DNA from: Aliishimia sp963678085
GTDB taxonomy: Bacteria > Pseudomonadota > Alphaproteobacteria > Rhodobacterales > Rhodobacteraceae
Length of the DNA stretch: 64,000 nucleotides
Reading direction: 5' to 3'
Assembly: GCA_963678085.1 (NCBI GenBank)
Contig: OY782680.1
Span: forward strand, 2,790,001-2,854,000
Position numbers and translations under genes: made by a program. The notes beneath the pieces are model-generated. The model worked only from the letters and a program-made list of their open reading frames with translations. It did not search any database and had not been told where the DNA came from. This document shows positions 7,071 through 15,223 of the stretch, piece by piece. Position 1 is the first letter of the stretch. Every line of letters starts with the position of its first letter.

Positions 7071-8936
7071 TCATAATACGTTTATCCAATGGCACATTTC
7101 GCCGAGTATCCGCAAGCTATTTCTCTGAGCGTGGCTATTTGCCCACTGCGTCATATCCGATTGCGCGAGCTTGAGCGCATTTATGTGCTGGTTGAGTTTT
7201 TGCGTATCAATTAGATCTGCAATTAGCGGAAACGCGGTAACCTCCACATTAGGCGGTGCAAGTTTGCGCTCTGGATCAAAATTTACGAAACCCCCTAGAT
7301 CTTTTCCGGGTTTCCATAAGATCTGTTCAGGGATCGTACCTTCACAGGCGCGACGGTGCAGATACCGCCCGAGATGCCGGCTGCGCTTTTCAACGGCGGG
7401 GGTGCGCAAATATTGTGCGATCAGTTGACGGTCAAATAGGGGCCAGCGGTATTCGATCTTGTAGCTATTGGCGATTACGGCGCAGCCTTCCAAGCGTCCC
7501 ACACGCATTGTCTTGAAGGCTGGATTGCCAAGGAGAAGCTCGTTGACAGATCGCGCTGCGTTTCGGTTGCGTTCGCGGCTGGGCCAGATTTCATCCAGGC
7601 CGAAAGCCTCCAGGACATCGCGGCGCAGGATATTCTGCGCAAATAGCGGTGTGGGCGGCGCTGGTGGGAAAGGGCGCTGGCCGCGCAAGCCTTGCCGGGC
7701 GAGCATTCGGACCAATCGAAGCGCGCGCATCGGCGCCGGGCCAGGAAGCTCACGCAAGAGCGCGCCATATGCACCGCGACGCAGATATTCGCGCCCGAGA
7801 AAACCGGCCTGGTTGGTCACGATCTCATCCCCTCCATAGCCCGAAAGCAGCGTGCGGACCCCAAGCTGAGTGCAGAGTTCAAAGAGCGGTATATGGAACG
7901 TGGCATGACGATGCTCAGGGGGGTAGCCGAGAGTTTTGATTGCGCGCGTAAGGTGGGCCGCCTCGGTGTGGTAATCGGGTGTGGTGAGAATATGCGTGTG
8001 TTTGAGGCCGCAATAGAGCGCGGTCTGCAAGATAACCTCGGGCTCTTGCTCAAGATGGCATATTCCGAAACAGTGAAAATCGGGGATGCCGTGCCATGTT
8101 TTTTTGGCCGCATGGGCGATGATGGTCGAGCTATCAAGCCCGCCCGAGCTTTCGGCACCCACAAGATAAGCACTGCGCAATCGCGTTTCAGTCGCCCGGT
8201 GGAAGGCGTCACGGTAGGGAGCGAGCCAGCGGTCATCGCGCTCTGTGTGCCAGGGCGCGGTGTCTTCGAAGGTAAAGTATTCTACCGGCTTGGAAGTTCC
8301 GCTTTTTTCCACGCGCAGGTGATGGGCCGGGGGCAGTTTCCAGATGTTTTCGTAGGCCGTTTTGGAGGTGTCGGTTTGTTGGCCGATGAAGTTTCGCGCG
8401 ATCCACTCTCGAGAGGGGGTGGGGCTGGGCTCATTGAGAGCTTGAAACAGCGCAGCGGTTGTGGCGATCACCGCCCGGTTGTTGTCGATGCTATAAAACA
8501 AGGGGCGCGCGCCGAGGCTGTCACGCGCAGCGAAAAGATCATCGCGCGCAGGGTCGTAGATCACAAAGCTGAAATCCCCCTCAAGCCGGCTGGCACAATC
8601 GCCCCCCCATTTACGATGGGCGGCGAGAATGAGCACGGGATCTGTACAGCTATCATTGAGATCAAGCCCAAGGGCGGCTGCAAGCTCGGCCCGATTGTCG
8701 AGCCGGGCCCAGGCGGCAATCACGCGGCCAGTTTCAGCGCAGCGCGTCGGGGTTTGTTCATGCTGCGAGCTGGCGGTATTGAAAGTAAGGGCCTGGACGA
8801 TCAATAGATGCCCATTTGACCAATCACCGGTTTGATCGGCCTGATCATAGGGGGTCAGAGCGCCAAGAAGCTGCTCGGGGCTGGCAATGGCCCGCGCATC
8901 GCGCTCTGCCCCGCGCATGAAAACAACTGCAAACAT
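7071..8936 (-). CDS. Lasso peptide cyclase (asparagine synthetase-like, C protein)
   Basis: This 621-residue protein has an N-terminal class-II amidotransferase-like fold (EGDFSFVIYDPARDDLFAARDSLGARPLFY) without the catalytic Cys2, as usual for lasso cyclases. A synthetase domain follows, with the ATP-pyrophosphatase loop SSGGLDSST. It should adenylate the Asp/Glu side chain of the core and close the ring onto the new N-terminus. It follows the PqqD-like gene by 9 bp and precedes the precursor by 29 bp. Confidence 0.93.
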   Translation of the reverse strand: MFAVVFMRGAERDARAIASPEQLLGALTPYDQADQTGDWSNGHLLIVQALTFNTASSQHEQTPTRCAETGRVIAAWARLDNRAELAAALGLDLNDSCTDPVLILAAHRKWGGDCASRLEGDFSFVIYDPARDDLFAARDSLGARPLFYSIDNNRAVIATTAALFQALNEPSPTPSREWIARNFIGQQTDTSKTAYENIWKLPPAHHLRVEKSGTSKPVEYFTFEDTAPWHTERDDRWLAPYRDAFHRATETRLRSAYLVGAESSGGLDSSTIIAHAAKKTWHGIPDFHCFGICHLEQEPEVILQTALYCGLKHTHILTTPDYHTEAAHLTRAIKTLGYPPEHRHATFHIPLFELCTQLGVRTLLSGYGGDEIVTNQAGFLGREYLRRGAYGALLRELPGPAPMRALRLVRMLARQGLRGQRPFPPAPPTPLFAQNILRRDVLEAFGLDEIWPSRERNRNAARSVNELLLGNPAFKTMRVGRLEGCAVIANSYKIEYRWPLFDRQLIAQYLRTPAVEKRSRHLGRYLHRRACEGTIPEQILWKPGKDLGGFVNFDPERKLAPPNVEVTAFPLIADLIDTQKLNQHINALKLAQSDMTQWANSHAQRNSLRILGEMCHWINVL

Positions 8937-8945
8937 GACGCTGCT

Positions 8946-9233
8946 CTAAGGGGCGGCGCTTTCAATTTGCACCAGCTTGCTGTCGATGAGCGTCGTTAGG
9001 AATGTTAGGACATCTGATTTGGCGGTCTGCCCGTCTGGCACCTCAAAGGTCGCCTCAACCGATGCGGCCAGCGTCTCTACAGTTTGCGGGCAATCTAGCC
9101 TGTCCCAGATATGACGGCCGACTGCATTCAGCCCATGATACTTTCCGGTTTCGATATGCATCATTAAGGTCATACCATCTACCTCGGTGGCGATCACGTC
9201 AGGGGTGCGGCGTAAAGTTGTGTGTTCTTGCAT
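8946..9233 (-). CDS. Lasso peptide PqqD-like RRE protein (B1)
   Basis: A 95-residue PqqD-family protein (MTLMMHIETGKYHGLNAVGRHIWDRL, then LTFLTTLIDSKLVQ). In split lasso systems this RiPP recognition element binds the YxxPxL leader motif and presents the precursor to the B2 protease, which is encoded divergently at 11.3 kb. TAGGAG lies upstream of the ATG at 9233. Length and spacing are typical. Confidence 0.92.
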   Translation of the reverse strand: MQEHTTLRRTPDVIATEVDGMTLMMHIETGKYHGLNAVGRHIWDRLDCPQTVETLAASVEATFEVPDGQTAKSDVLTFLTTLIDSKLVQIESAAP

Positions 9234-9248
9234 GGTCTGTGCTCCTAT

Positions 9249-10118
9249 TTACATCACGCGCGGACTGCCATCCGCGTTCAAATAGCCAAAGCGGCGCATC
9301 GCAAGACCATGATCGGCAATGATCTGGTTTATCTGGGCATCGCTCAAGTCGGTTTGCCAGCCGCCTGCTTGGCCTTGTCTAAAGAAATTTGCGCATTTGC
9401 GAGGGCCCTCGTGAAACCCTTCCTCATCCTCTTGGCGCCGCAGTTCGTTAAATGAGGACTTGCGCAAGGCATCCGCAATGCTTTCGCGATCACTTGGAAG
9501 ACCGAGGAAAGCGGCAACCGATTGAAAGGTTTCCTCAGATAGGTGAAGCATATCTTCATAACGGACAATTAAGGTGGAGATCCCTGTCTGAGCGGTCCAG
9601 CTTTCCACATGCTGAGACCACGTGAGCATACGTTGCTCGACTTGACGGTGTTGCGTTCCCTTTGTCTGCTTGGACAGACGGTGGTTGGGGTCACCCATCT
9701 TGAGGATGGCATCATCGACAGTTCGGCTGCGATGATTGGCATAAGACAGAGCCACGTCGAGCGGGTTACGCAGCATATATAACACACCTGCGGTTTGCTC
9801 TTCAGGTATCAGCCAGCGGCCACCGGGGACCCGCTCAAGCGCATCATGGATCTTGTGGTACGTGGGCTGGGCTTGTTGCGCGCCTTTCCAAGCAAAGACC
9901 TCGGGACGTATGCGTGCAATTTCAGAGGTTGTAAGATCCGCAGTCTCAAAGCCGAGAAACGCATCAAGCAAGGCCCGATCACTCGCGATGCCACTTGTGC
10001 CAAGCGCGTTTATTGAAGCCGGATCGTCAGTCTCGTTACGTAGATTCGTAATAAAGGCGCGCATCCAGGTGTTGCCGGATTTCGGGTAGGAGGCGAGCCA
10101 ATAGAGCTTCGGGGTCAA
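9249..10118 (-). CDS. Sulfotransferase in the lasso cluster
   Basis: A 289-residue PAPS-dependent sulfotransferase. The 5'-phosphosulfate loop is SYPKSGNTWMRAF near residue 10, and the 3'-phosphate motif is RNPLDVALSYANH near residue 118. A conserved C-terminal FRQGQAGGWQTDLSD ends the family core. It begins at a TTG overlapping the kinase stop (TTGA) and ends 16 bp before the PqqD-like gene, so it belongs to the lasso operon. Sulfation of the single core Tyr, or of a sugar added by the nucleotidyltransferase, is inference; the substrate cannot be read. Confidence 0.88.
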   Translation of the reverse strand: MTPKLYWLASYPKSGNTWMRAFITNLRNETDDPASINALGTSGIASDRALLDAFLGFETADLTTSEIARIRPEVFAWKGAQQAQPTYHKIHDALERVPGGRWLIPEEQTAGVLYMLRNPLDVALSYANHRSRTVDDAILKMGDPNHRLSKQTKGTQHRQVEQRMLTWSQHVESWTAQTGISTLIVRYEDMLHLSEETFQSVAAFLGLPSDRESIADALRKSSFNELRRQEDEEGFHEGPRKCANFFRQGQAGGWQTDLSDAQINQIIADHGLAMRRFGYLNADGSPRVM

Positions 10119-11053
10119 GCGCTCAGCCTCTGTTGCTTGAGGTCCCCAAGAATGAGCGCGTTCAATTTATCGATTTCAAAACCGGCTCTTGGGCGCTTGA
10201 TAGAGACCACAGGCACCCTTGAAGCCAAGCGCCCACACGCTTTGAAGTGCGCGATCTTTTTGCCCAACCCATCGACATAACGAAAGCGGTATGTATGGGC
10301 CTTTAGAGCTTCAAACGCTGCTATGCCGGTTAGTACTTCTGCGCTAAACTCCGACGATACATGCGTGTTCAACACGTATACCGCACTAACGGGCAAAGGT
10401 TGGTTGCAAAAGGCCTCGCCCAAAGGCAGTTCAAACTTCTTGAGCTCAGGACGTACTCTTTCAAGGGTGTCCGTAGCAATACCTAAGCGCTCGGCGCTGT
10501 CTTGCCACAGTTTGATGCGTGGCAACCCCGGAATGATCTCGCCCTGCTCCGTGAGTGGACACACATCATCGGCGACGATCTGTTGCCCGGCTTGCATCAT
10601 AGAGGCGGCCAGTGTCGATTTCCCAGCGCCCGATACCCCACAGCAAATCGCCACACCGTCTCCGATGCGGATCGCATTGCCATGTAGAACGAGATGGCCG
10701 CGCTGGATCATCAGTGCCCCAAGACAGCTCCCTAATAAAAACAAGCGTAGCGCTTGGTGCCCCACATCGCCAATCGGCTCATAAACGATCTCGCGGCCGT
10801 CTCGAACTGCGAAGCGCGCCACATCTGGTATATCAAGCCAAAGCGCGCCGGGTTTTGCACGGACATATGGCCCGATCTGGCGACCAAACTCTGTGCCTTG
10901 CTCACAAACACGGCCCCGGCGGATGGTCGCATCAACCGCCCCATCACTCTCAAGGCGTGCTTCCCCAGGGAGAGCGACATCGCTTTGCAGTGTCAGGCCA
11001 TACACACGGTAATAAGGAGCCTCTGGGAACACCCGACGGTCTGGAAAATTCAT
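10115..11053 (-). CDS. HPr-kinase-like lasso peptide kinase
   Basis: A 312-residue protein with the Walker A loop GVSGAGKSTLAA near residue 160 and the VLHGNAIRIGDG segment before it, typical of HPr kinase/phosphorylase-like proteins in RiPP clusters. Relatives in paeninodin-type clusters phosphorylate the C-terminal Ser of the precursor, and this precursor ends in Ser. I chose ATG 11053 because AAGGA lies upstream; ATG 11119 is an alternative. It is the first gene of the minus-strand lasso operon, divergent from the B2 gene. Confidence 0.85.
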   Translation of the reverse strand: MNFPDRRVFPEAPYYRVYGLTLQSDVALPGEARLESDGAVDATIRRGRVCEQGTEFGRQIGPYVRAKPGALWLDIPDVARFAVRDGREIVYEPIGDVGHQALRLFLLGSCLGALMIQRGHLVLHGNAIRIGDGVAICCGVSGAGKSTLAASMMQAGQQIVADDVCPLTEQGEIIPGLPRIKLWQDSAERLGIATDTLERVRPELKKFELPLGEAFCNQPLPVSAVYVLNTHVSSEFSAEVLTGIAAFEALKAHTYRFRYVDGLGKKIAHFKACGRLASRVPVVSIKRPRAGFEIDKLNALILGDLKQQRLSA

Positions 11054-11282
11054 TGCTCGAGTCCTTGAGCTTATGCTTTGGTAAAAATTTTTCAACCTAG
11101 CCGTAAATATTCCCGCCATTGTGCGCAACTCAAAACCTAGGATCTATGACAGCTTCGCCTCGATCGCGCATAAAAAAAGAGCTTTTGCGAGTCCACAAGC
11201 AGTGCACAACCAGAAAAGCTCTTGCTCAGTGGACTCTCTTGGGCGACTTAGAGCACAACATGTAATCTACCTGAGTGAGAAT

Positions 11283-11762
11283 GTGCCGAGGCTGCAAAAA
11301 CTAAGAACATTTCACGCGCAGCCGTGGTTTGTGCAGGTTTGGGCTGGGCCAACCTGGGTGTTGCTGGGGATTGCCCGTTTTTTGGTGCTGACAGTTTCGT
11401 TCCGACATATCGCGCAACGACTTGGCGGTGATGCCGGGCTTAACGCTTGGGTGCCGCTGGCGAGCCCCGTACAAGAGCAGCGCGCCGTGCAAATTAGACG
11501 CACCATTGCGCTTGTCGCTAAGAATACCCCCTGGACCTCCAATTGCTTCGCACAGGCGATTGCGGCTCGGGTTCTGTTGGGGGTCTATGGGGTGCCTTAT
11601 ATGTTGTATTTTGGAACGCGTCTCGATCCGCAGCGCAACGAAATGCAAGCGCATGCCTGGGTAGCTGCGGGCCGGGTGCCTGTGAGCGGTGGGCGAAGTT
11701 TCGATACCTACACCGTTGTGCGCATGTTTGCTCCAGCGGACTTGGCGCGAGCAGACCGGTGA
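11283..11762 (+). CDS. Lasso peptide leader peptidase (B2, transglutaminase-like)
   Basis: A protein of about 159 residues with the B2 signature: hydrophobic N-terminal region (WVLLGIARFLVLTVSFRHIAQRLGG), catalytic Cys in TPWTSNCFAQAIAARVLL, and His in MQAHAWV. It should cleave the leader peptide delivered by the PqqD-like protein. The frame opens at GTG 11121, but family similarity begins only near RLQKLRTF, so I use GTG 11283 preceded by GAGTGAG; the start is uncertain. Its stop overlaps the transporter start (GTGA). Confidence 0.85.
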   Translation: MPRLQKLRTFHAQPWFVQVWAGPTWVLLGIARFLVLTVSFRHIAQRLGGDAGLNAWVPLASPVQEQRAVQIRRTIALVAKNTPWTSNCFAQAIAARVLLGVYGVPYMLYFGTRLDPQRNEMQAHAWVAAGRVPVSGGRSFDTYTVVRMFAPADLARADR

Positions 11763-13495
11763 AGGGCTTGGGCACCTTTATACGTGTGTTACGCTTGGCC
11801 CCGCCCCATCGGGTAGTCGCTCTGGGTCTTCTTATGCTCGTACTGAGCGCTACCGAAGGTATCGGGCTGATGCTATTGGTCCCGCTGTTGGAGTTCGTCG
11901 CAGGCGGTCTCGGGCAAAACCCGATAGCCGCAGCCATCATAAGAGTGCTCAGCTTTTTCGGGCTGCCCTCCGATATTCGCGGGTTGCTCAGTTTTTTCAT
12001 CCTCTTGATCGTCTTTCGGGCCGGGCTTCAATTTTTGCGCGAACGGGTCTCGGTGGTGCTGAGGCAAGAGCTGGTAGACGCGTTGCGCACCAACTGCCTG
12101 TCGAACTTACTGCATGCTGAGTGGTCCTGGCTGGCAAAACAGACGCGTTCAGACCATGTGAACCTAGTGATGCATGAGGTGAGCCGCATTGGCGCCGGGC
12201 TACAGAGCGGAATAGGCCTATCCGCAACCGGGACCGCTGTTGCAGCCTATCTGGTGACTGCCTTTGTGATATCGCCTGAGATGACCGTGTTGGTCGCGGC
12301 GAGCGGCGGGATGATCTATCTGTTAATGACACGGCTGCGCCGCCATGCCCATGCACTCGGGCAAGAACAGGGGCAAGTCAACCGCGCGATGATGGCAACG
12401 GTGCAAGAGAGCCTAAGCGCGATCAGGCTGAGCAAACTCTTGGGCAATGAGAGCCGCCACCTGCAATTTCTGACCGACAGTCTGGCGAATGTACGCCGCA
12501 ACTCGATTGCCTTCGCGCTCAACATCAGCACGGCGCGGATGATGCAGCAGGTCTTGGGCGCGGTGATGCTGGCGTTTTATATTTTTGCCGGTCTCGAATG
12601 GTTGAAGGTGGGTTTACCAGAACTATTGACACTTGTGCTTATCTTCAGCCGGTTAACGCCGCAGTTCATGGCGCTGCAAAACCAGCAGAACCAGCTTTTG
12701 CACATGGCCTCTGCGGCAGCGGAAATTTTTGATTTTCTGGATGAAAGCGCCAAAATGGCCGAGCCTCCCTCACCTGCTCAGGCCGAGCAGTGGCCTGTGA
12801 AGAACGCGATTGAGCTCAGGGGCGTCTATTTGCACTATGAGGGGCGCGCGCGCCCGGCGCTGGATGGTATTGAGCTGACCCTGCCGGCCTGCGCCACCAC
12901 GGCGGTGATCGGCCATTCGGGCGCGGGCAAAAGCACTTTGGCCGATGTGCTAACTGGCCTGCTTATGCCTGACCAAGGGCAGCTTCTTGTGGATGGCACG
13001 GCGGTGGAAGGCACAGAGCGCAAGCGGTGGATGCGAGCGGTCTCTTACGTACCGCAGGATGTTTTCCTGTTCCACGACACCATTCGCGCCAACCTTCTTT
13101 GGGGCTATCCTGAGGCGTCAGAACAAACTCTTGAAACCGCGCTGCGCCGCGCCGCTGCCGAGTTTGTTTTCGATCTGCCTTTGGGGTTGGAAACTGTTGT
13201 CGGCGATGCAGGCCTGCGCCTGTCAGGGGGCGAGCGACAGCGCATTGCCCTAGCGCGCGCGTTGTTGCAGCGTCCCTCACTCCTCATTCTGGACGAGGCG
13301 ACCAGCGCTCTGGATCGCGAGAACGAAACACGCATCCGGGCCGCAATCGAAGCGCTACATGGCGATCTGACAGTGCTGTTGATCGGCCACCGACACGCGA
13401 CACTCCAGCATGCTGACAATGTCGTGGTTATGGAAACAGGACGCATCCTGCGCCAGGGGGGCTGGGACGAGATTGGAGTATCGGACATTGACTGA
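11759..13495 (+). CDS. Lasso peptide ABC exporter (membrane + ATPase fusion)
   Basis: A 578-residue half-transporter. The N-terminal half has about six membrane helices (VVALGLLMLVLSATEGIGLMLLVPLLEF and following). The ATPase half has Walker A GHSGAGKST, signature LSGGERQRIALARALL and Walker B LLILDEATSALD. It should export and give immunity to the mature lasso peptide. It starts at the GTG overlapping the B2 stop; longer upstream frame is part of B2 DNA. The nucleotidyltransferase gene overlaps its end. Confidence 0.92.
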   Translation: MKGLGTFIRVLRLAPPHRVVALGLLMLVLSATEGIGLMLLVPLLEFVAGGLGQNPIAAAIIRVLSFFGLPSDIRGLLSFFILLIVFRAGLQFLRERVSVVLRQELVDALRTNCLSNLLHAEWSWLAKQTRSDHVNLVMHEVSRIGAGLQSGIGLSATGTAVAAYLVTAFVISPEMTVLVAASGGMIYLLMTRLRRHAHALGQEQGQVNRAMMATVQESLSAIRLSKLLGNESRHLQFLTDSLANVRRNSIAFALNISTARMMQQVLGAVMLAFYIFAGLEWLKVGLPELLTLVLIFSRLTPQFMALQNQQNQLLHMASAAAEIFDFLDESAKMAEPPSPAQAEQWPVKNAIELRGVYLHYEGRARPALDGIELTLPACATTAVIGHSGAGKSTLADVLTGLLMPDQGQLLVDGTAVEGTERKRWMRAVSYVPQDVFLFHDTIRANLLWGYPEASEQTLETALRRAAAEFVFDLPLGLETVVGDAGLRLSGGERQRIALARALLQRPSLLILDEATSALDRENETRIRAAIEALHGDLTVLLIGHRHATLQHADNVVVMETGRILRQGGWDEIGVSDID

Positions 13496-14714
13496 CACAA
13501 ACGAAGCCGCGATGGCGGATCTTCTTTATCGCATGGCGCTTGACCCCGATTCTGTGGCTCCAAGCGAGCTGGCCCAGGCCGATTGGAACTGGATTGAGAC
13601 ACGCGCACGCGCACACCGTCTGCTCCCGCTGCTTTATACCTCCGGCCTGCCCTGCCCCGAGGATCTGACCGAGCGACTGAATCTGGCGTATCGCAAAGCA
13701 ACGATGAGACAGTTACGTATCGGCGGTGATCTGGTGCAGATCAGCCAGTTGTTGACGGACCATGGCATCCCCCATCTTTTCTTGAAGGGGGCGGTTCTTG
13801 CACATCATTGGTATCCTGAACCAGCCTTGCGCCCAATGCGTGATATTGATGTTCTCGTGCCACTTGACAAAGTTCAGAAGGCGCATGCCGCGCTTCGGGC
13901 GCGTGCTGGCCGCCCAATACCGCGCTACGCCCATTTGGATACCGAGACTGAACTTACGGGCAAACACTTGCCTCCGGTCTGGTCGCCTTCCCGCAAAATT
14001 GCGGTTGAAGTGCATGGACAGCTCTGGGGACCAGGCGATCCGGCCCGCGACGCTGGGGTCAAAGCGTTCACCCGCGCTTTATGGGAGCGGGCGGAAAGCT
14101 TCTCGCTCGGCACGGTCAATCTCCCAAGCCCGTCCTGGCAAGACCTTTTGAGTCATGTGATTCTCCACGGCGTGTATGATCACGAGTTCAATATCGGCCC
14201 AGTATTTATCCGCGATTTGCGAGTTCTCTTGACAGCACAGGCGGGTGCCGACTGGCCCGCTTTTTGGGACCAAATGCGGCAAATGCAGGCCGAACGTGGG
14301 GCGGTATTAGCGCTTAGATTAGCCGGGCTTCAGGCCACGCATCCCGCTTTTGCTCTCGTGCCAAGAGCAATGTTGGAGGAGGTAACCACCCCGGTTCTGG
14401 CCAATGCGCGGGCGCTCATGGTGCAAGACATGTCCACCCGTCACGAAGCGCTCATCGCAGCAGATCTGGCTGGGCAAACGGCGCATGGGCTGCTGGGATA
14501 TCTGGCACACCGGGCATTCCCCACACGCCAAAGAATCGCAACGCGTCGAGCCGTCGCCGGGCTTCCTGCCGTATTGCCGGGCGGCTATTTGGGAGGCTGG
14601 CTGTGGTTTGTTGCTCATCGCGGGGCGGCGTTTCTGCGGGCTCAAAGTGCTGTCCGCGCCTCGCAACAGGTGCACCACCTGAGCGAGCTGCGCCGCTGGC
14701 TCAAGCAGGTCTAA
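13488..14714 (+). CDS. Nucleotidyltransferase family protein in the lasso cluster
   Basis: A 408-residue protein of the uncharacterised nucleotidyltransferase family NTP_transf_5: FLKGAVLAHHWYPEPALRPM followed by RDIDVLVP, then KIAVEVHGQLW. Related proteins in pseudomycoidin-type clusters act after the kinase and attach sugars to the phosphorylated C-terminal residue. Here the kinase and this protein are both present, so phosphate followed by a further group is plausible. The start is TTG 13488, with GGAG upstream and overlap with the transporter stop; ATG 13512 is the alternative. Confidence 0.8.
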   Translation: MTDTNEAAMADLLYRMALDPDSVAPSELAQADWNWIETRARAHRLLPLLYTSGLPCPEDLTERLNLAYRKATMRQLRIGGDLVQISQLLTDHGIPHLFLKGAVLAHHWYPEPALRPMRDIDVLVPLDKVQKAHAALRARAGRPIPRYAHLDTETELTGKHLPPVWSPSRKIAVEVHGQLWGPGDPARDAGVKAFTRALWERAESFSLGTVNLPSPSWQDLLSHVILHGVYDHEFNIGPVFIRDLRVLLTAQAGADWPAFWDQMRQMQAERGAVLALRLAGLQATHPAFALVPRAMLEEVTTPVLANARALMVQDMSTRHEALIAADLAGQTAHGLLGYLAHRAFPTRQRIATRRAVAGLPAVLPGGYLGGWLWFVAHRGAAFLRAQSAVRASQQVHHLSELRRWLKQV

Positions 14715-15060
14715 GACGGCACCAGTGACAGTCTGGTGAACCTTGCTGCGCGCTTTTGCCCGTCACGGTCTGGAAGCGCGACCCCCAGCATCGCGTTGCG
14801 CAGCCAAACCGCGAGGCCACCAATGCCCAGCGGGCCAATTCCGAACGCGCTTTTGACTGTATTGCTGGTGCTGAGATGAGAACTGGAAATGCTCCAAAAC
14901 CGCCAATTTTCGCACGCGAGCCTTTAGCGATGTAAAATCCGAACCATCCCTTGATTATGCGCGCGACTCGGAAGCTGTCTGATATCAATGATCCCTTGAG
15001 AATGCGGTGGATGACAATTCCCACCCCACCCGTAAAACGTTGAAATATATAATTCTCAAA
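14711..15060 (-). pseudogene. Frameshifted gene remnant ending at the island boundary
   Basis: Two minus-strand frames together look like one broken gene. The upstream part reads FTGGVGIVIHRILKGSLISD and onward (about 14900-15060). After a frame change the downstream part reads ENWRFWSISSSHLSTSNTVK and onward through LGIGGLAVWLRNAMLGVALP to a TAG at 14711, which overlaps the nucleotidyltransferase stop. The remnant stops at the left attachment repeat at 15067, as if its front had been lost there. No family is recognised. Confidence 0.35.
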
Positions 15061-15066
15061 GTATCT

Positions 15067-15080
15067 TGGTGCGGGTGGAG
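15067..15080 (+). repeat. Left attachment site (copy of the tRNA-Leu 3' end)
   Basis: TGGTGCGGGTGGAG is identical to 28815-28828, the CCA-end and acceptor stem of tRNA-Leu(UAG). Weaker similarity continues into the T-arm (TTGAA and CCC in register). Both copies have the same orientation, as required for excision between them. The integrase starts 144 bp to the right. Confidence 0.8.
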
Positions 15081-15175
15081 CGCATTGAAGCCCTGTTTCT
15101 CTGCGTGCCATTCTGTTTCAAAAATTCATAATTTCAGCTAGTTACGCTCAAAAACCTGTTCCACCCTGTTGCATA

Positions 15176-15219
15176 CTATCCCACCGCATACCATATCTTG
15201 GGGTGGATAGACAGGGGGA
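15176..15219 (+). other. Candidate left integrase arm-type sites
   Basis: GGTGGGATAG lies on the minus strand at 15176-15185. GGGTGGATAG lies at 15201-15210, followed directly by ACAGGGGGA. The same two words recur just inside the right end of the element (28737-28760). Repeated short sites at both ends, outside the core repeat, are what integrase arm-binding sites look like; the role is inference. Confidence 0.45.
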
Positions 15220-15223
15220 CAGG

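Noticed and set aside
7692..8807. 371-codon plus-strand frame opposite the lasso cyclase
   Set aside because: The minus strand encodes a full cyclase with its P-loop; the opposite frame has no known motif or ribosome site.
11121..11282. GTG 11121 as the start of the leader peptidase
   Set aside because: The extra 54 residues do not resemble the family and would overlap the region upstream of the divergent kinase gene; a later GTG fits the usual length better.
11543..11758. Longer N-terminus for the lasso exporter
   Set aside because: This stretch encodes the catalytic part of the leader peptidase in another frame; the GTGA overlap gives a normal-length exporter.
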